Positions 8,956 through 17,100 of a stretch of DNA of 23,710 nt are shown in pieces (positions within the stretch are counted from its first letter, which is position 1; every line of letters starts with the position of its first letter). The notes beneath the pieces were generated by a model. That model was not told the origin of the DNA and did not search any database. It saw only the letters and a program-made list of their open reading frames with translations. Source of the stretch: an uncultured Bacteroidales bacterium (GTDB lineage: Bacteria; Bacteroidota; Bacteroidia; Bacteroidales; Paludibacteraceae); assembly GCA_934716995.1 (NCBI GenBank), contig CAKUYO010000030.1, positions 1 to 23,710 on the forward strand. The letters run 5' to 3'. The position numbers were made by a program, and so were the translations under genes.

Positions 8956-8985
8956 ACGGCGCAAGCCGTCCGTCCCAAACCGGAC
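8956..8985. other. Two overlapping short hairpins
   Basis: ACGGC-GCAA-GCCGT (8956-8969, a GNRA-type tetraloop if transcribed) overlaps GTCCG-TCCCAAAC-CGGAC (8968-8985). They share bases 8968-8969, so both cannot be fully paired at once. This resembles a small switch, but the stems are only five pairs each and could be chance. Confidence 0.35.
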
Positions 8986-9039
8986 TCGATAATGCCTATT
9001 TGAATAATTTTTGACCATAGTTGTCTAAAAAATTATATG

Positions 9040-9160
9040 GCTAATTAATGGTTAATTATATGTTCCTGAGAAAATAATTAACGTTCTTGAAATTTCTTTT
9101 ATTTCTTTCATTTCTCTCGCACCGCGTAGCGTGTGCGTAGGAGATCTAACAAACGCAATA
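9040..9160 (+). promoter_or_regulatory. Shared 5' leader before the GH43-GH2 gene
   Basis: Two 11-base units (CTAATTAATGG, TTAATTATATG; 9040-9061) run into the ATGTTCC-n4-AAAATAATTAACG module (9060-9083). A pyrimidine-rich stretch follows, then a hairpin CGCAC-CGC-GTA-GCG-T-GTGCG (9118-9137, one bulged T). The words GTAGGAG and AACAAACGCAATA lie just before the ATG at 9161. The layout matches the leader before 8093, although the hairpin sequence differs, which suggests that structure rather than sequence is kept. Confidence 0.55.
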
Positions 9161-12007
9161 ATGAAACGTTTCCTTTCCTTAACGATGCATCTCGTCTCGT
9201 TCTGCTTGTTCCTCGTGCTCGCAGGCTGTGCCAAGCAGCCGCAGGCACTCTACCAGAACCCGCTGTTCCCTAAGTGCGGTCCCGACCCGTGGGCGCTCTT
9301 CTACAACGGCAACTACTATTATATGCACACCGTCCAGAACTGTCTCCGCTTGTGGGTAACGCCCGACATCACCGATGTCCGCAATGCCCCCTGCAAGACT
9401 ATCTGGACACCCACCGACTCGGCTAATATGTTCGACCTCTGGGCACCCGAGATACATCGTATCAACGGCAAATGGTATGTCTATTATGCAGCCGACGACG
9501 GCAACACCGACAACCACCAACTCTATGTCCTTGAGAACCCCAACGAAGACCCTTTCGAGGGCGAGTTTGTGATGAAAGGGCGTATCTCCACCGACCCAGG
9601 CAACAACTGGGCTATTGACGGTTCCGTCTTCGAGAACAACGGCGGACTCTATATGGTTTGGTCGGGGTGGCAGACGCGCCGTGTCAGCACCGAGACCCAG
9701 TGTATCTATATCGCCCGTATGGAGAACCCGTGGACACTTGCGTCCGAACGGGTCGTCATCTCCAAACCCGAACTCGAATGGGAACGCCATTGGGTCAACG
9801 AGAACGGTTTCACGCCCTCTTATACGATCTATGTCAACGAGGGACCTCAGCCTCTTCCCTCGCCCGACGGACGCTATATCCATATCGCCTATTCGGCAAG
9901 CGGCTGCTGGACACCCTACTATGCCCTCGGTCTGCTTACCGCCCGCACCGATGCCGACCTTCTCGACCCCGCTTCGTGGAAGAAGAGTGCCGAACCCGTC
10001 TTCCGCCAGAAACCCGAAGCGGGTGTCTATGGTACGGGGCATAACAGTTTCTTTCCCTCGCCCGACGGCACCGAGTGGTATATCCTCTACCACGCACGTT
10101 CCCACGAAACCGATCCCGCCGGTATGGGCGACACCCGCACGCCCCGTATGCAGCGTTTCACATGGGGCGACGATGGTTTCCCCCGTTTCGGCGAACCATT
10201 GCCTACCGATACCGCTTTGCCCAAACCGTCGGGTACACCGGTCGTCAAACGTACCTACCGCCCCGCAGGCGACAACATCTCTACCGTTTGGGGCGATCAA
10301 ATCAATCCAGATGCTGTCCTCCCCGAGTACCCGCGTCCGCAACTCGTCCGCGACCGTTGGCAGAACCTCAACGGCTTGTGGCAGTATGCCATCCGCGAGG
10401 ACTGCGACCCGCTTCCGCGCGTCTGGGACGGTGATATACTCGTACCTTTCTGCCTCGAGTCTTCTCTCTCGGGCGTAGGCAAGACCCTCCCCTACCGCCA
10501 CGCACTCTGGTACCACCGTACATTCACCGTCCCGCGCGATTGGCACGGTCAGAACATCGTCCTCCATTTCGGGGCGGTTGATTGGAAAACCGATGTCTAT
10601 GTCAATGGTACGTTTGCCGGCTCTCATACGGGCGGTTACACGCCTTTCTCTATCGACATCACCCCATACCTCGACGGCACCGGTGAGCAGACCCTCGAAG
10701 TGGCTGTTATCGACCCTTCCGACCGTGGCTACCAGCCGCGTGGCAAGCAGGTGGCTGACCCCAACGGTATATGGTACACCTCTGTCTCGGGTATATGGCA
10801 AACCGTCTGGCTCGAACCCGTCCCTGCAAACCATATCACGGCTGTCAGAACCATTCCTGACCTTGCTGCAAACGTCATCCGCACCACCGTCAGCACGTCC
10901 GACCTGTCGGCAAAAGACCCTCTCACTGTCACCCTTCTTGCCGACGGCAAAGTCGTTGCCGAGGCTACTGTCGCTGCGGGCGAAGAGGTGTCGCTTCCTG
11001 TGGCTCAGCCCCGTCTCTGGTCACCCGATTCGCCTTTCCTCTACGACCTCCGTATCTCTCTTGCCCATAACGGCAAGACCATCGACCAAGTGGTTTCCTA
11101 CACCGCTATGCGCAGTATCGGCAAGACCCGGGACGCACACGGCATCTGGCGTATGACCCTCAATGGCAAACCGCTCTTCCAGTACGGACCTCTCGACCAG
11201 GGATGGTGGCCGGACGGGCTCTATACCGCCCCCGCCGATTCGGCACTTATCTTCGACATCGAAACCACCAAGCAACTCGGTTTCAATATGATCCGCAAGC
11301 ATGTCAAGGTGGAGCCCGCACGCTGGTACTACCATTGCGACCGTCTCGGTATGCTCGTTTGGCAGGATATGCCGAGTGGCGACGTGGGCGGCAACCGGTG
11401 GGCGCAGCACTCCTACGAGGGCGGCACCGACCAACCCCGTACCGCCGAGTCCGTAGCGGACTACTACCGCGAATGGCAGGACATCATGGATTTCTGTATG
11501 TCCTATCCCTGCGTCGTTGTGTGGGTACCCTTCAACGAGGCATGGGGGCAGTTCGACACCGAAACCGTTACCCAATGGACGGCGAAATACGACCCCTCGC
11601 GCCTCGTCAACTGCGCCAGCGGCGGTAATTTCCGCCGCTGCGGTGATATACTCGACCTCCACAACTATCCTGCGCCCGCTATGTATCTCTACGACCCTGA
11701 CCGTGTCAATGTGCTCGGCGAGTATGGTGGTATAGGTCTGCCGATCCAAGGGCACCTCTGGGGCAGGAACCGCAACTGGGGATATATCAAGTTCACCACC
11801 ACCGGTGAGGTAACGGCGGAATATACCCGCTATGCACGCCAACTGGCAGCCTTTGTCCCGCAAGGTTTCTCGGCGGCAGTCTATACCCAGACCTCCGATG
11901 TCGAGGGCGAAGTCAACGGTCTCCTTACCTACGACCGCCGTCTCCTCAAGGTCAACCCCGACTCTGTCCGTGCGGTCAACCAATATGTCATCTCTATGCT
12001 CGAGTAA
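9161..12007 (+). CDS. Two-domain GH43-GH2 glycosidase lipoprotein
   Basis: The protein has 948 residues. An upstream in-frame start at 9131 falls inside the leader hairpin and is rejected. A lipoprotein signal ends in LAGC (Cys23). Residues about 30-370 are a GH43 five-bladed propeller: base Asp42 in GPDPW, Asp153 in AIDGS, and general acid Glu227 in NEGPQPLP. From about 390 there is a GH2 unit: jelly roll (RDRWQNLNGLW, VNGTFAGSHTGGYTPF), Ig-like domain, then a TIM barrel with acid/base Glu793 in PFNEAW and nucleophile Glu854 in VLGEYGG. GH43 enzymes often remove alpha-L-arabinofuranose or xylose, and GH2 beta-galactose, beta-glucuronate or related sugars. Both active sites look intact. The residues after Cys23 are not acidic, so it may face the periplasm. 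Substrates are inferred. Confidence 0.92.
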   Translation: MKRFLSLTMHLVSFCLFLVLAGCAKQPQALYQNPLFPKCGPDPWALFYNGNYYYMHTVQNCLRLWVTPDITDVRNAPCKTIWTPTDSANMFDLWAPEIHRINGKWYVYYAADDGNTDNHQLYVLENPNEDPFEGEFVMKGRISTDPGNNWAIDGSVFENNGGLYMVWSGWQTRRVSTETQCIYIARMENPWTLASERVVISKPELEWERHWVNENGFTPSYTIYVNEGPQPLPSPDGRYIHIAYSASGCWTPYYALGLLTARTDADLLDPASWKKSAEPVFRQKPEAGVYGTGHNSFFPSPDGTEWYILYHARSHETDPAGMGDTRTPRMQRFTWGDDGFPRFGEPLPTDTALPKPSGTPVVKRTYRPAGDNISTVWGDQINPDAVLPEYPRPQLVRDRWQNLNGLWQYAIREDCDPLPRVWDGDILVPFCLESSLSGVGKTLPYRHALWYHRTFTVPRDWHGQNIVLHFGAVDWKTDVYVNGTFAGSHTGGYTPFSIDITPYLDGTGEQTLEVAVIDPSDRGYQPRGKQVADPNGIWYTSVSGIWQTVWLEPVPANHITAVRTIPDLAANVIRTTVSTSDLSAKDPLTVTLLADGKVVAEATVAAGEEVSLPVAQPRLWSPDSPFLYDLRISLAHNGKTIDQVVSYTAMRSIGKTRDAHGIWRMTLNGKPLFQYGPLDQGWWPDGLYTAPADSALIFDIETTKQLGFNMIRKHVKVEPARWYYHCDRLGMLVWQDMPSGDVGGNRWAQHSYEGGTDQPRTAESVADYYREWQDIMDFCMSYPCVVVWVPFNEAWGQFDTETVTQWTAKYDPSRLVNCASGGNFRRCGDILDLHNYPAPAMYLYDPDRVNVLGEYGGIGLPIQGHLWGRNRNWGYIKFTTTGEVTAEYTRYARQLAAFVPQGFSAAVYTQTSDVEGEVNGLLTYDRRLLKVNPDSVRAVNQYVISMLE

Positions 12008-12054
12008 TCAATCCCGTATGCCCCGTATTGCTGCTTTTTCTGTGTGTCTCCGTT

Positions 12055-12073
12055 GCGGGCTTGGCAAGCCCGC
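12055..12073. terminator. Hairpin after GH43-GH2 gene
   Basis: Perfect palindrome GCGGGCTT-GGC-AAGCCCGC, starting 48 bases after the stop codon. No T tract follows, so it is a weak terminator candidate. It keeps the GCGGG/CCCGC ends and three-base loop of the palindromes at 7932 and 8889 with a different inner stem. Confidence 0.45.
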
Positions 12074-12112
12074 ACACTCATATAGGCGGTGTGTAGCAAG
12101 TATATGTGATTT

Positions 12113-12156
12113 GTATGTGATTTGTATGTGATTCGTATGTGATTCGTATGTGATTC
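12113..12156. repeat. 11-base tandem array, four units
   Basis: Four exact-period units GTATGTGATT(T/C) are preceded by a fifth unit two bases longer (12100-12112). The sequence is unrelated to the array at 105-170, but the period is the same. It lies in the 292-base gap between the GH43-GH2 gene and the epimerase gene. Confidence 0.9.
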
Positions 12157-12196
12157 AGCCGTCAATCCCGATAGAATAAGCCTTCGGCGGACAGTG

Positions 12197-12217
12197 GCGC
12201 ACAATACCATTGTGCGC
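12197..12217. other. Nine-pair hairpin before the epimerase gene
   Basis: GCGCACAAT, loop ACC, ATTGTGCGC. A perfect stem with a three-base loop, 83 bases upstream of the epimerase start at 12300. No T tract follows. It is of the same geometry as the palindromes at 7932, 8889 and 12055. Confidence 0.6.
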
Positions 12218-12299
12218 GCAACCGACATCCCACTGCGCGTTGCTTGCGGGAGTCCTGTTGCACGCGCCACCCACCACCGCTAACAAAAACAATGCAAAT

Positions 12300-13466
12300 A
12301 TGAAAAAACACTATTCCAATCTTATCACCCCCTCTCCGAAGAGGGGGCAGGGGGGAGTCCTTGTAGTCCTCCTCGTATTCTTCTTGTCTTCCTGCAAGAG
12401 CAATACCCCCACTGCTCTCTATACCCTCACCAATGCCAACGGTATGGAGGTGTGTATCACCAATTTCGGCGGACGTATCGTCTCGCTCCTTGTGCCCGAC
12501 CGCAACGGCACCATGCAGGATGTGGTACTCGGTTTCGACTCTCTCCGCGACTATCAGACCATCCCTACCGACTTTGGCGCATGTATCGGACGCTATGCCA
12601 ACCGTATCGACCACGGACGGATCACTATCGACGGCACGACCTACTGCCTCCTCACTAACAACTATGGTCATACCCTCCACGGCGGACCCACGGGCTGGCA
12701 GTATCAGGTCTATTCGGCAGAGCAACCTGACGCCCATACCCTCCGCCTTACGCTCCACTCCCCTGACGGAGACAACGGTTTCCCCGGCAATGTCGTAGCG
12801 TCTTGCACCTACACCCTTTCCGACGACAACACCCTCCGTATGGACTATTCTGCCACCACCGATGCCCCCACGGTCATCAATATGACCAACCACTCCTATT
12901 TCAACCTCTCGGGCAACGGCAACAACGACATCCTCTCCCATACCCTTTGGCTCAATGCCTCCCGTATGACGCCCGTCGATAGCACGTTTATGACTACCGG
13001 CGAGATAGTGGACATTCCCGCAGGTTCGCCCTTTGATTTCTGGTCTGCGCCCAAACCTATCGGACAGGACATCAACGCCGATGATATCCAACTCCGTAAC
13101 GGACACGGCTACGACCACAACTGGGTGCTCAATCCCCGCCGCTGCGGCACGGTTTGCCCCGGAGAGGAGGCTTCCGGCACGGACATCTATGCCGCCTATA
13201 CCCATGCCGCCACGCTCTACTGCCCTGCTACGGGTATTGCGCTCGATGTACTGACTACCGAACCGGGTATTCAGGTCTATTCGGGTAATTTTCTGGACGG
13301 CACCATTACCGGCAAACGGGGTGAGGTCTATGGCTTCCGCCATGCTGTCTGCCTCGAGACCCAGCACTATCCCGACACTCCCAACCACCCCTCTTGGCCC
13401 TCAGCTACTCTCCGCCCCGGCGAGGAGTACCGTTCCACCACCTTCTTCCGTTTCTCCACCCGCTAA
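12300..13466 (+). CDS. galM: Secreted aldose 1-epimerase (mutarotase) lipoprotein
   Basis: The protein has 388 residues. An upstream in-frame ATG at 12210 would put about 30 extra residues ahead of the signal and lies beside a hairpin, so ATG 12300 is chosen. The signal ends in lipobox LSSC (Cys32). Its front part is unusually long because codons 10-19 (TPSPKRGQGG) are made by a palindromic DNA element. Aldose 1-epimerase motifs are complete: GRYANRID, HTLHGG with His127, TNHSYFNLSG with catalytic His198, DHNWVL with Asp272, and the catalytic base Glu353 in CLETQHYPD. It interconverts alpha and beta anomers of galactose, glucose or arabinose. As the last PUL gene it probably acts on monosaccharides freed in the periplasm. 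CKSN after the cleavage site argues against surface export. Confidence 0.93.
   Translation: MKKHYSNLITPSPKRGQGGVLVVLLVFFLSSCKSNTPTALYTLTNANGMEVCITNFGGRIVSLLVPDRNGTMQDVVLGFDSLRDYQTIPTDFGACIGRYANRIDHGRITIDGTTYCLLTNNYGHTLHGGPTGWQYQVYSAEQPDAHTLRLTLHSPDGDNGFPGNVVASCTYTLSDDNTLRMDYSATTDAPTVINMTNHSYFNLSGNGNNDILSHTLWLNASRMTPVDSTFMTTGEIVDIPAGSPFDFWSAPKPIGQDINADDIQLRNGHGYDHNWVLNPRRCGTVCPGEEASGTDIYAAYTHAATLYCPATGIALDVLTTEPGIQVYSGNFLDGTITGKRGEVYGFRHAVCLETQHYPDTPNHPSWPSATLRPGEEYRSTTFFRFSTR
12328..12355. repeat. Palindromic GC element inside signal-peptide codons
   Basis: CCCCCTCT-CCGA-AGAGGGGG (12328-12347) followed by CAGGGGGG. It lies fully within the reading frame of the epimerase, between the start codon and the hydrophobic core of its signal peptide. 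Similar C-run/G-run palindromes are dispersed intergenic repeats in many bacteria, so this looks like an in-frame insertion. Confidence 0.65.
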
Positions 13467-13548
13467 CCGGAAATAACAGGAAAAATAGAAACTATATACT
13501 ATATCCTCTATATACGATAGACCCCCTATCGCCTACCCCCCAAAAAAT

Positions 13549-13579
13549 ACGAGGCTGCCTCTCCCAAAGGCAGCCTCGT
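13549..13579. terminator. Intrinsic terminator at the end of the PUL
   Basis: A perfect 12-pair stem ACGAGGCTGCCT / AGGCAGCCTCGT with loop CTCCCAA. The + side is followed by TCTAATTAAT, a weak T tract. On the minus side a run of six A before the stem gives a proper U tract, so it may be bidirectional. It lies 82 bases after the epimerase stop. Confidence 0.85.
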
Positions 13580-13580
13580 T

Positions 13581-13624
13581 CTAATTAATGGTTAATTAAT
13601 GGTCAATTAATGGCTAATTATATG
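13581..13624. repeat. 11-base tandem array, four units
   Basis: CTAATTAATGG, TTAATTAATGG, TCAATTAATGG, CTAATTATATG, directly abutting the terminator. It leads into another ATGTTCC...AAAATAATTAACG module (13622-13646). Confidence 0.85.
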
Positions 13625-13783
13625 TTCCCTAAAAAAATAATTAACGTCCAATTACACGATAATTAACGTTATCGTGTTCATTATTGTTCTGTGTATTATT
13701 GTATTTTTATACATTTTATCAACTATAATACATTTTCTGTATTCTATTATTCTGTTTCTGTATATTTATTTTACCCCCCCCTA

Positions 13784-13814
13784 TTGCATTTCCCGCAAAT
13801 TGGGCGTAATTTTG
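13784..13814 (+). promoter_or_regulatory. Bacteroidota-type promoter
   Basis: TTG at 13784-13786 and TAATTTTG at 13807-13814, with 20 bases between them. This matches the known Bacteroides sigma-ABfr pattern (TTTG, 19-21 bases, TAnnTTTG). A run of eight C ends three bases before the -33 box. Transcription would start near 13820 toward the gene at 14183. Confidence 0.6.
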
Positions 13815-13971
13815 CACGATTTAACGGCTGAAAGTGTTAAATTATGTCGGTTCCGTATGATTGAAGTTGTAAAATCAACGGTCAATTATATGGCTGATTA
13901 TATGTGATAAAAGAAATTAACGTCTGATTACACGATAATTAACGTCAGTTCGATATAAGCATAATGGCATA

Positions 13972-14063
13972 CTTTGCCGCCGTAGGCGAATAAGATTTAT
14001 AGCAATTTATGGCTGCAAAAGCACAAATTTACTTGGATTTCTTGCCGCTTTGCGGCAAAGGAG
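13972..14063 (+). repeat. 90-base dispersed intergenic repeat, copy 1
   Basis: Begins CTTTGCCGCCGTAGGC, continues AATAAGATTTATAGCAATTT, and ends with the pyrimidine tract and mini-hairpin TTGCCGC-TTT-GCGGCAA (14042-14058). It aligns over its full length, with a few single-base gaps, to 18633-18722. Here no start codon follows closely; the next gene begins 119 bases later. Confidence 0.75.
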
Positions 14064-14182
14064 TTTTATATCGAAATCACGATAATTAACGTCCTCTAAA
14101 GGAAACATTAGTGGTTAATTCGTGGATAATTGATGTTACCAATAGTCTGTTTTGAAACTAAAAATTAAATTCTATAGTTTAT

Positions 14183-17100
14183 ATGAAACGTTTTTATTCT
14201 TTTTTTGTTGCCACACTCTTGTTAAGCACAACCCTGTGGGCAAATAACGTCGCCAAAGTCGGCACAACCGACTACACCGACATCGCTTCCGCCATCGCCG
14301 CATGGACGACCGATGGTGGTACGTTGCAGTTGTCGGATAACTGCGACTATACGGCTACGGCTACCGCCACTATCGCCAAGGCTTCTACCCTTGACCTCAA
14401 CGGCAAGACACTGACGTGGAATGTTGATGGTTCTGATGGTTCTGATGGTTCTAAAATCAGTGCCATTACCATTTCGGGTGGCTCGCTGACCATCAAAGAC
14501 GATACCAAGGCGGGTAAACTTAGTTTCCTGCTTACTAATATGTCGGGGCTTCCTACGAATGGTATTGTCTATGCAGACTCAAAAGGAACTGCAGAAAGTT
14601 TCACCATTGAGAATGCCACGCTTGCATTCGATGTGCAGGCAGCAAGCACCTATAAACCCAATGGTATGAATGCAAAGGTTATACACATAAAAAAAGGGAA
14701 TGTTTCGATATCCAACAGTACCCTCCTTACAAAGAACAATGCGGCTTATGCGTTGTATTTGGATTGTGCTTCTGCTTCTGTTCGTTTGGAGAAGTTTGAT
14801 AACAATACCATTCGTTATGAGGGGTGTACAGCAACTAAATTGTTGGCATCGCAAGTCGAAGGCGTGCATATTGCCAAAATAGACGCAGACAATGATGTAG
14901 TATTTAATAATTGCACCATTGATATGAGCAATGTCCCTGTGCAGTATGATAAATACTCTAACAAGAAATGGAGTACGTACGCTACAACCATATATGGTCT
15001 GAATATAGCAGGAGGTACTAACAATAAAAGCAATGTTACAATAGTTGGCGGTGAATATAAAGCCCCGACAAACTCCACAAGTGCAAATGTTCGTGCTGTG
15101 ACGCAAGGCACTAATATGACTATTACAATCAATAGCGGTAAATTCGAGGGAAAGAATTCGGTTAAGACCGCAACTGGTGGTATCGAAGGCGGTAGTTTCA
15201 TACCTTGTCCGTCTTCCCAATATGCCAAGAGCGGTTACCATTTTACAAAGCAATCTGACGGCTACTATGTGCTGGAAGCAGGAGAGCCGTTGTTTACCAT
15301 TAACGAGGAAGGCTTTACGGATGTAAATGAATTGAAGAAGTATACAGATGGCAAAGCAACGGTGATGCTGTTCACAACCAATACGTTCACTATCCCCGCA
15401 GAAGCAAATATCAGATTGAGTGTCAAGGATGTTAATACGGCTTATACTATTGTCAACAATGGTACGGTTTTGGTGAATAATGAGTTTAGTGGCAAGTTTA
15501 CCAATAATGGTACGCTGAATATCTCCGAGGCTTGTCCTAATGGTGAGTTTACCAACAACGGCACTGCCGCTATATATAGCGATGGTACTACTTGCAAGAG
15601 CCTTACCAATAGCGGTACTTTGAACATAGGTGGTACCCCTCATTCAGCGGGTGATTTTACGGCAAGCACGCTGGTTAATACCGGGACTCTTACGGTTTCT
15701 GCCGGTACATACACAGCGCAGCAGTACAATAGCCTTATCAAGGATAATATCGCAACAGGCTATCGTGGTTGGGCTTTGGATGCAACGAAACAGAAATATG
15801 TTGTCAATACACTAACAGCATATTATTTTGAGGTGGATGGAGTAAAATATACTAACATTACTGATGCGCTGAAAGTATGTACGGAAGCCACTCCTGTTAT
15901 TCTGTGGAAGGATTATAGTAAGGGTTGTACAATTAGTGACGGAAAGGACTCTTACATTAACTTGAATGGAAAGACATGGACCATTCCTGCTACCAAGAAT
16001 AATCTTGTGCTTACGCATGGTGGTTTAACTGTTTCGGGAACAGGTAAAATTGTATGTTTGTCGCATTACTCTATTTCGTTGACGGGACATGCTACAGAAC
16101 CAAACTATACTCGTCTAACCATCGGAGAGGGAGTTACGCTAACCAATGACAAGTATGTAAATAAGTACATACTGATGCTTCAAAATGCCCCTTGTGGCGG
16201 TATCGTAGTGAACTTTAATGGCAAAATGGACGCCAAAGCCAACAATAAATGGTGCCATGGTTTCTATGTCAATGGTGCACTATCGTCCACTACCAATGCG
16301 CCTGTTCTCAACATTGGCGAAAAGGCAGAGATTACCATCGAAAAGGGTATTGGTGCCTATGCTGCAGGCTATGCGAAGTGGAATTTTGCGGGTAAAATGG
16401 TAGCCGATACGTGTGGCTTTGAATTGCGTGCCGGCGAGTTTACTATGACCGGCGGTTCGATTGAGGCTACTATGACTGCTCCTGCTGACGACCAGTTTAA
16501 TGGTAATGGTTCCACCTCGCAGGCGTGCGCTATTGCTGTTTGCCAGCATAGTACCAAACTGCCTGTCTCGGTGATTATTGACGGCGGTTCGCTCAAAGCC
16601 TATACGCCTATCTACCAAGCCAACCCGCAGAACAACCCGCAGGAGGCTATCGACAAAGTAAGCGTAGTGGTAAACGACGCACAAGTCTTCTCCACCAGCA
16701 AAAACATCGTCTGGTCAGCCAACCAAAAGGTTACGCTCAACGGTGGTATCTACAATCTCTCGCCTGCTGCCTATGTAGCCGATGGCAAAGTGGTAGTGGA
16801 CAATACCGACGAGGCTACCAAGGCAACGTATCCGTATGCTATCGGCGAGAAACAGACTGCCGTTACTTTCACCACCGCCGGCAACTGGAACACGGCTGCC
16901 AACTGGTCGAATAATACCATTGCTACTGCGGCTACTCCTGTGGTCATTGCTGCCGATGTTACTATCCCCTCGGGTGTTCAGGCACAAGCCTTGGGCATTA
17001 CCGTCAATAGCGGAAAAGTCATCACTATCGAGAGCGGTGCCACCCTTATCGTCGGCAACGGCGGTCTCTCGGGTATCACCTCTGCTGCCCAACTCCTCAT

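Larger units (their letters stand above)
13625..14182. other. AT-rich intergenic region with leader-type modules
   Basis: This 558-base stretch has no convincing gene. It holds a perfect palindrome ACACGATAA-TTAACG-TTATCGTGT (13654-13677), a second direct copy of ACACGATAATTAACGT at 13930, T-rich DNA at 13678-13772, a run of eight C at 13774-13781, a predicted promoter (13784-13814), a 90-base dispersed repeat (13972-14063) and a third ATAATTAACGTC at 14089. If the promoter is real, the mRNA for the gene at 14183 has a leader of roughly 360 bases. Confidence 0.6.

Noticed and set aside
9179..10834. 551-codon antisense frame under GH43-GH2
   Set aside because: GH43 and GH2 catalytic motifs are all on the + strand, and the antisense frame has no signal or motif.
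13674..13907. 77-codon + frame in AT-rich gap, very hydrophobic N-terminus
   Set aside because: Its hydrophobic part comes from a T-rich stretch, it spans the C8 run and predicted promoter, and it has no plausible ribosome region.
14579..15643. 354-codon antisense frame in the 1392-residue gene
   Set aside because: It lies inside a continuous + frame with regular beta-helix pattern and lacks recognisable features.
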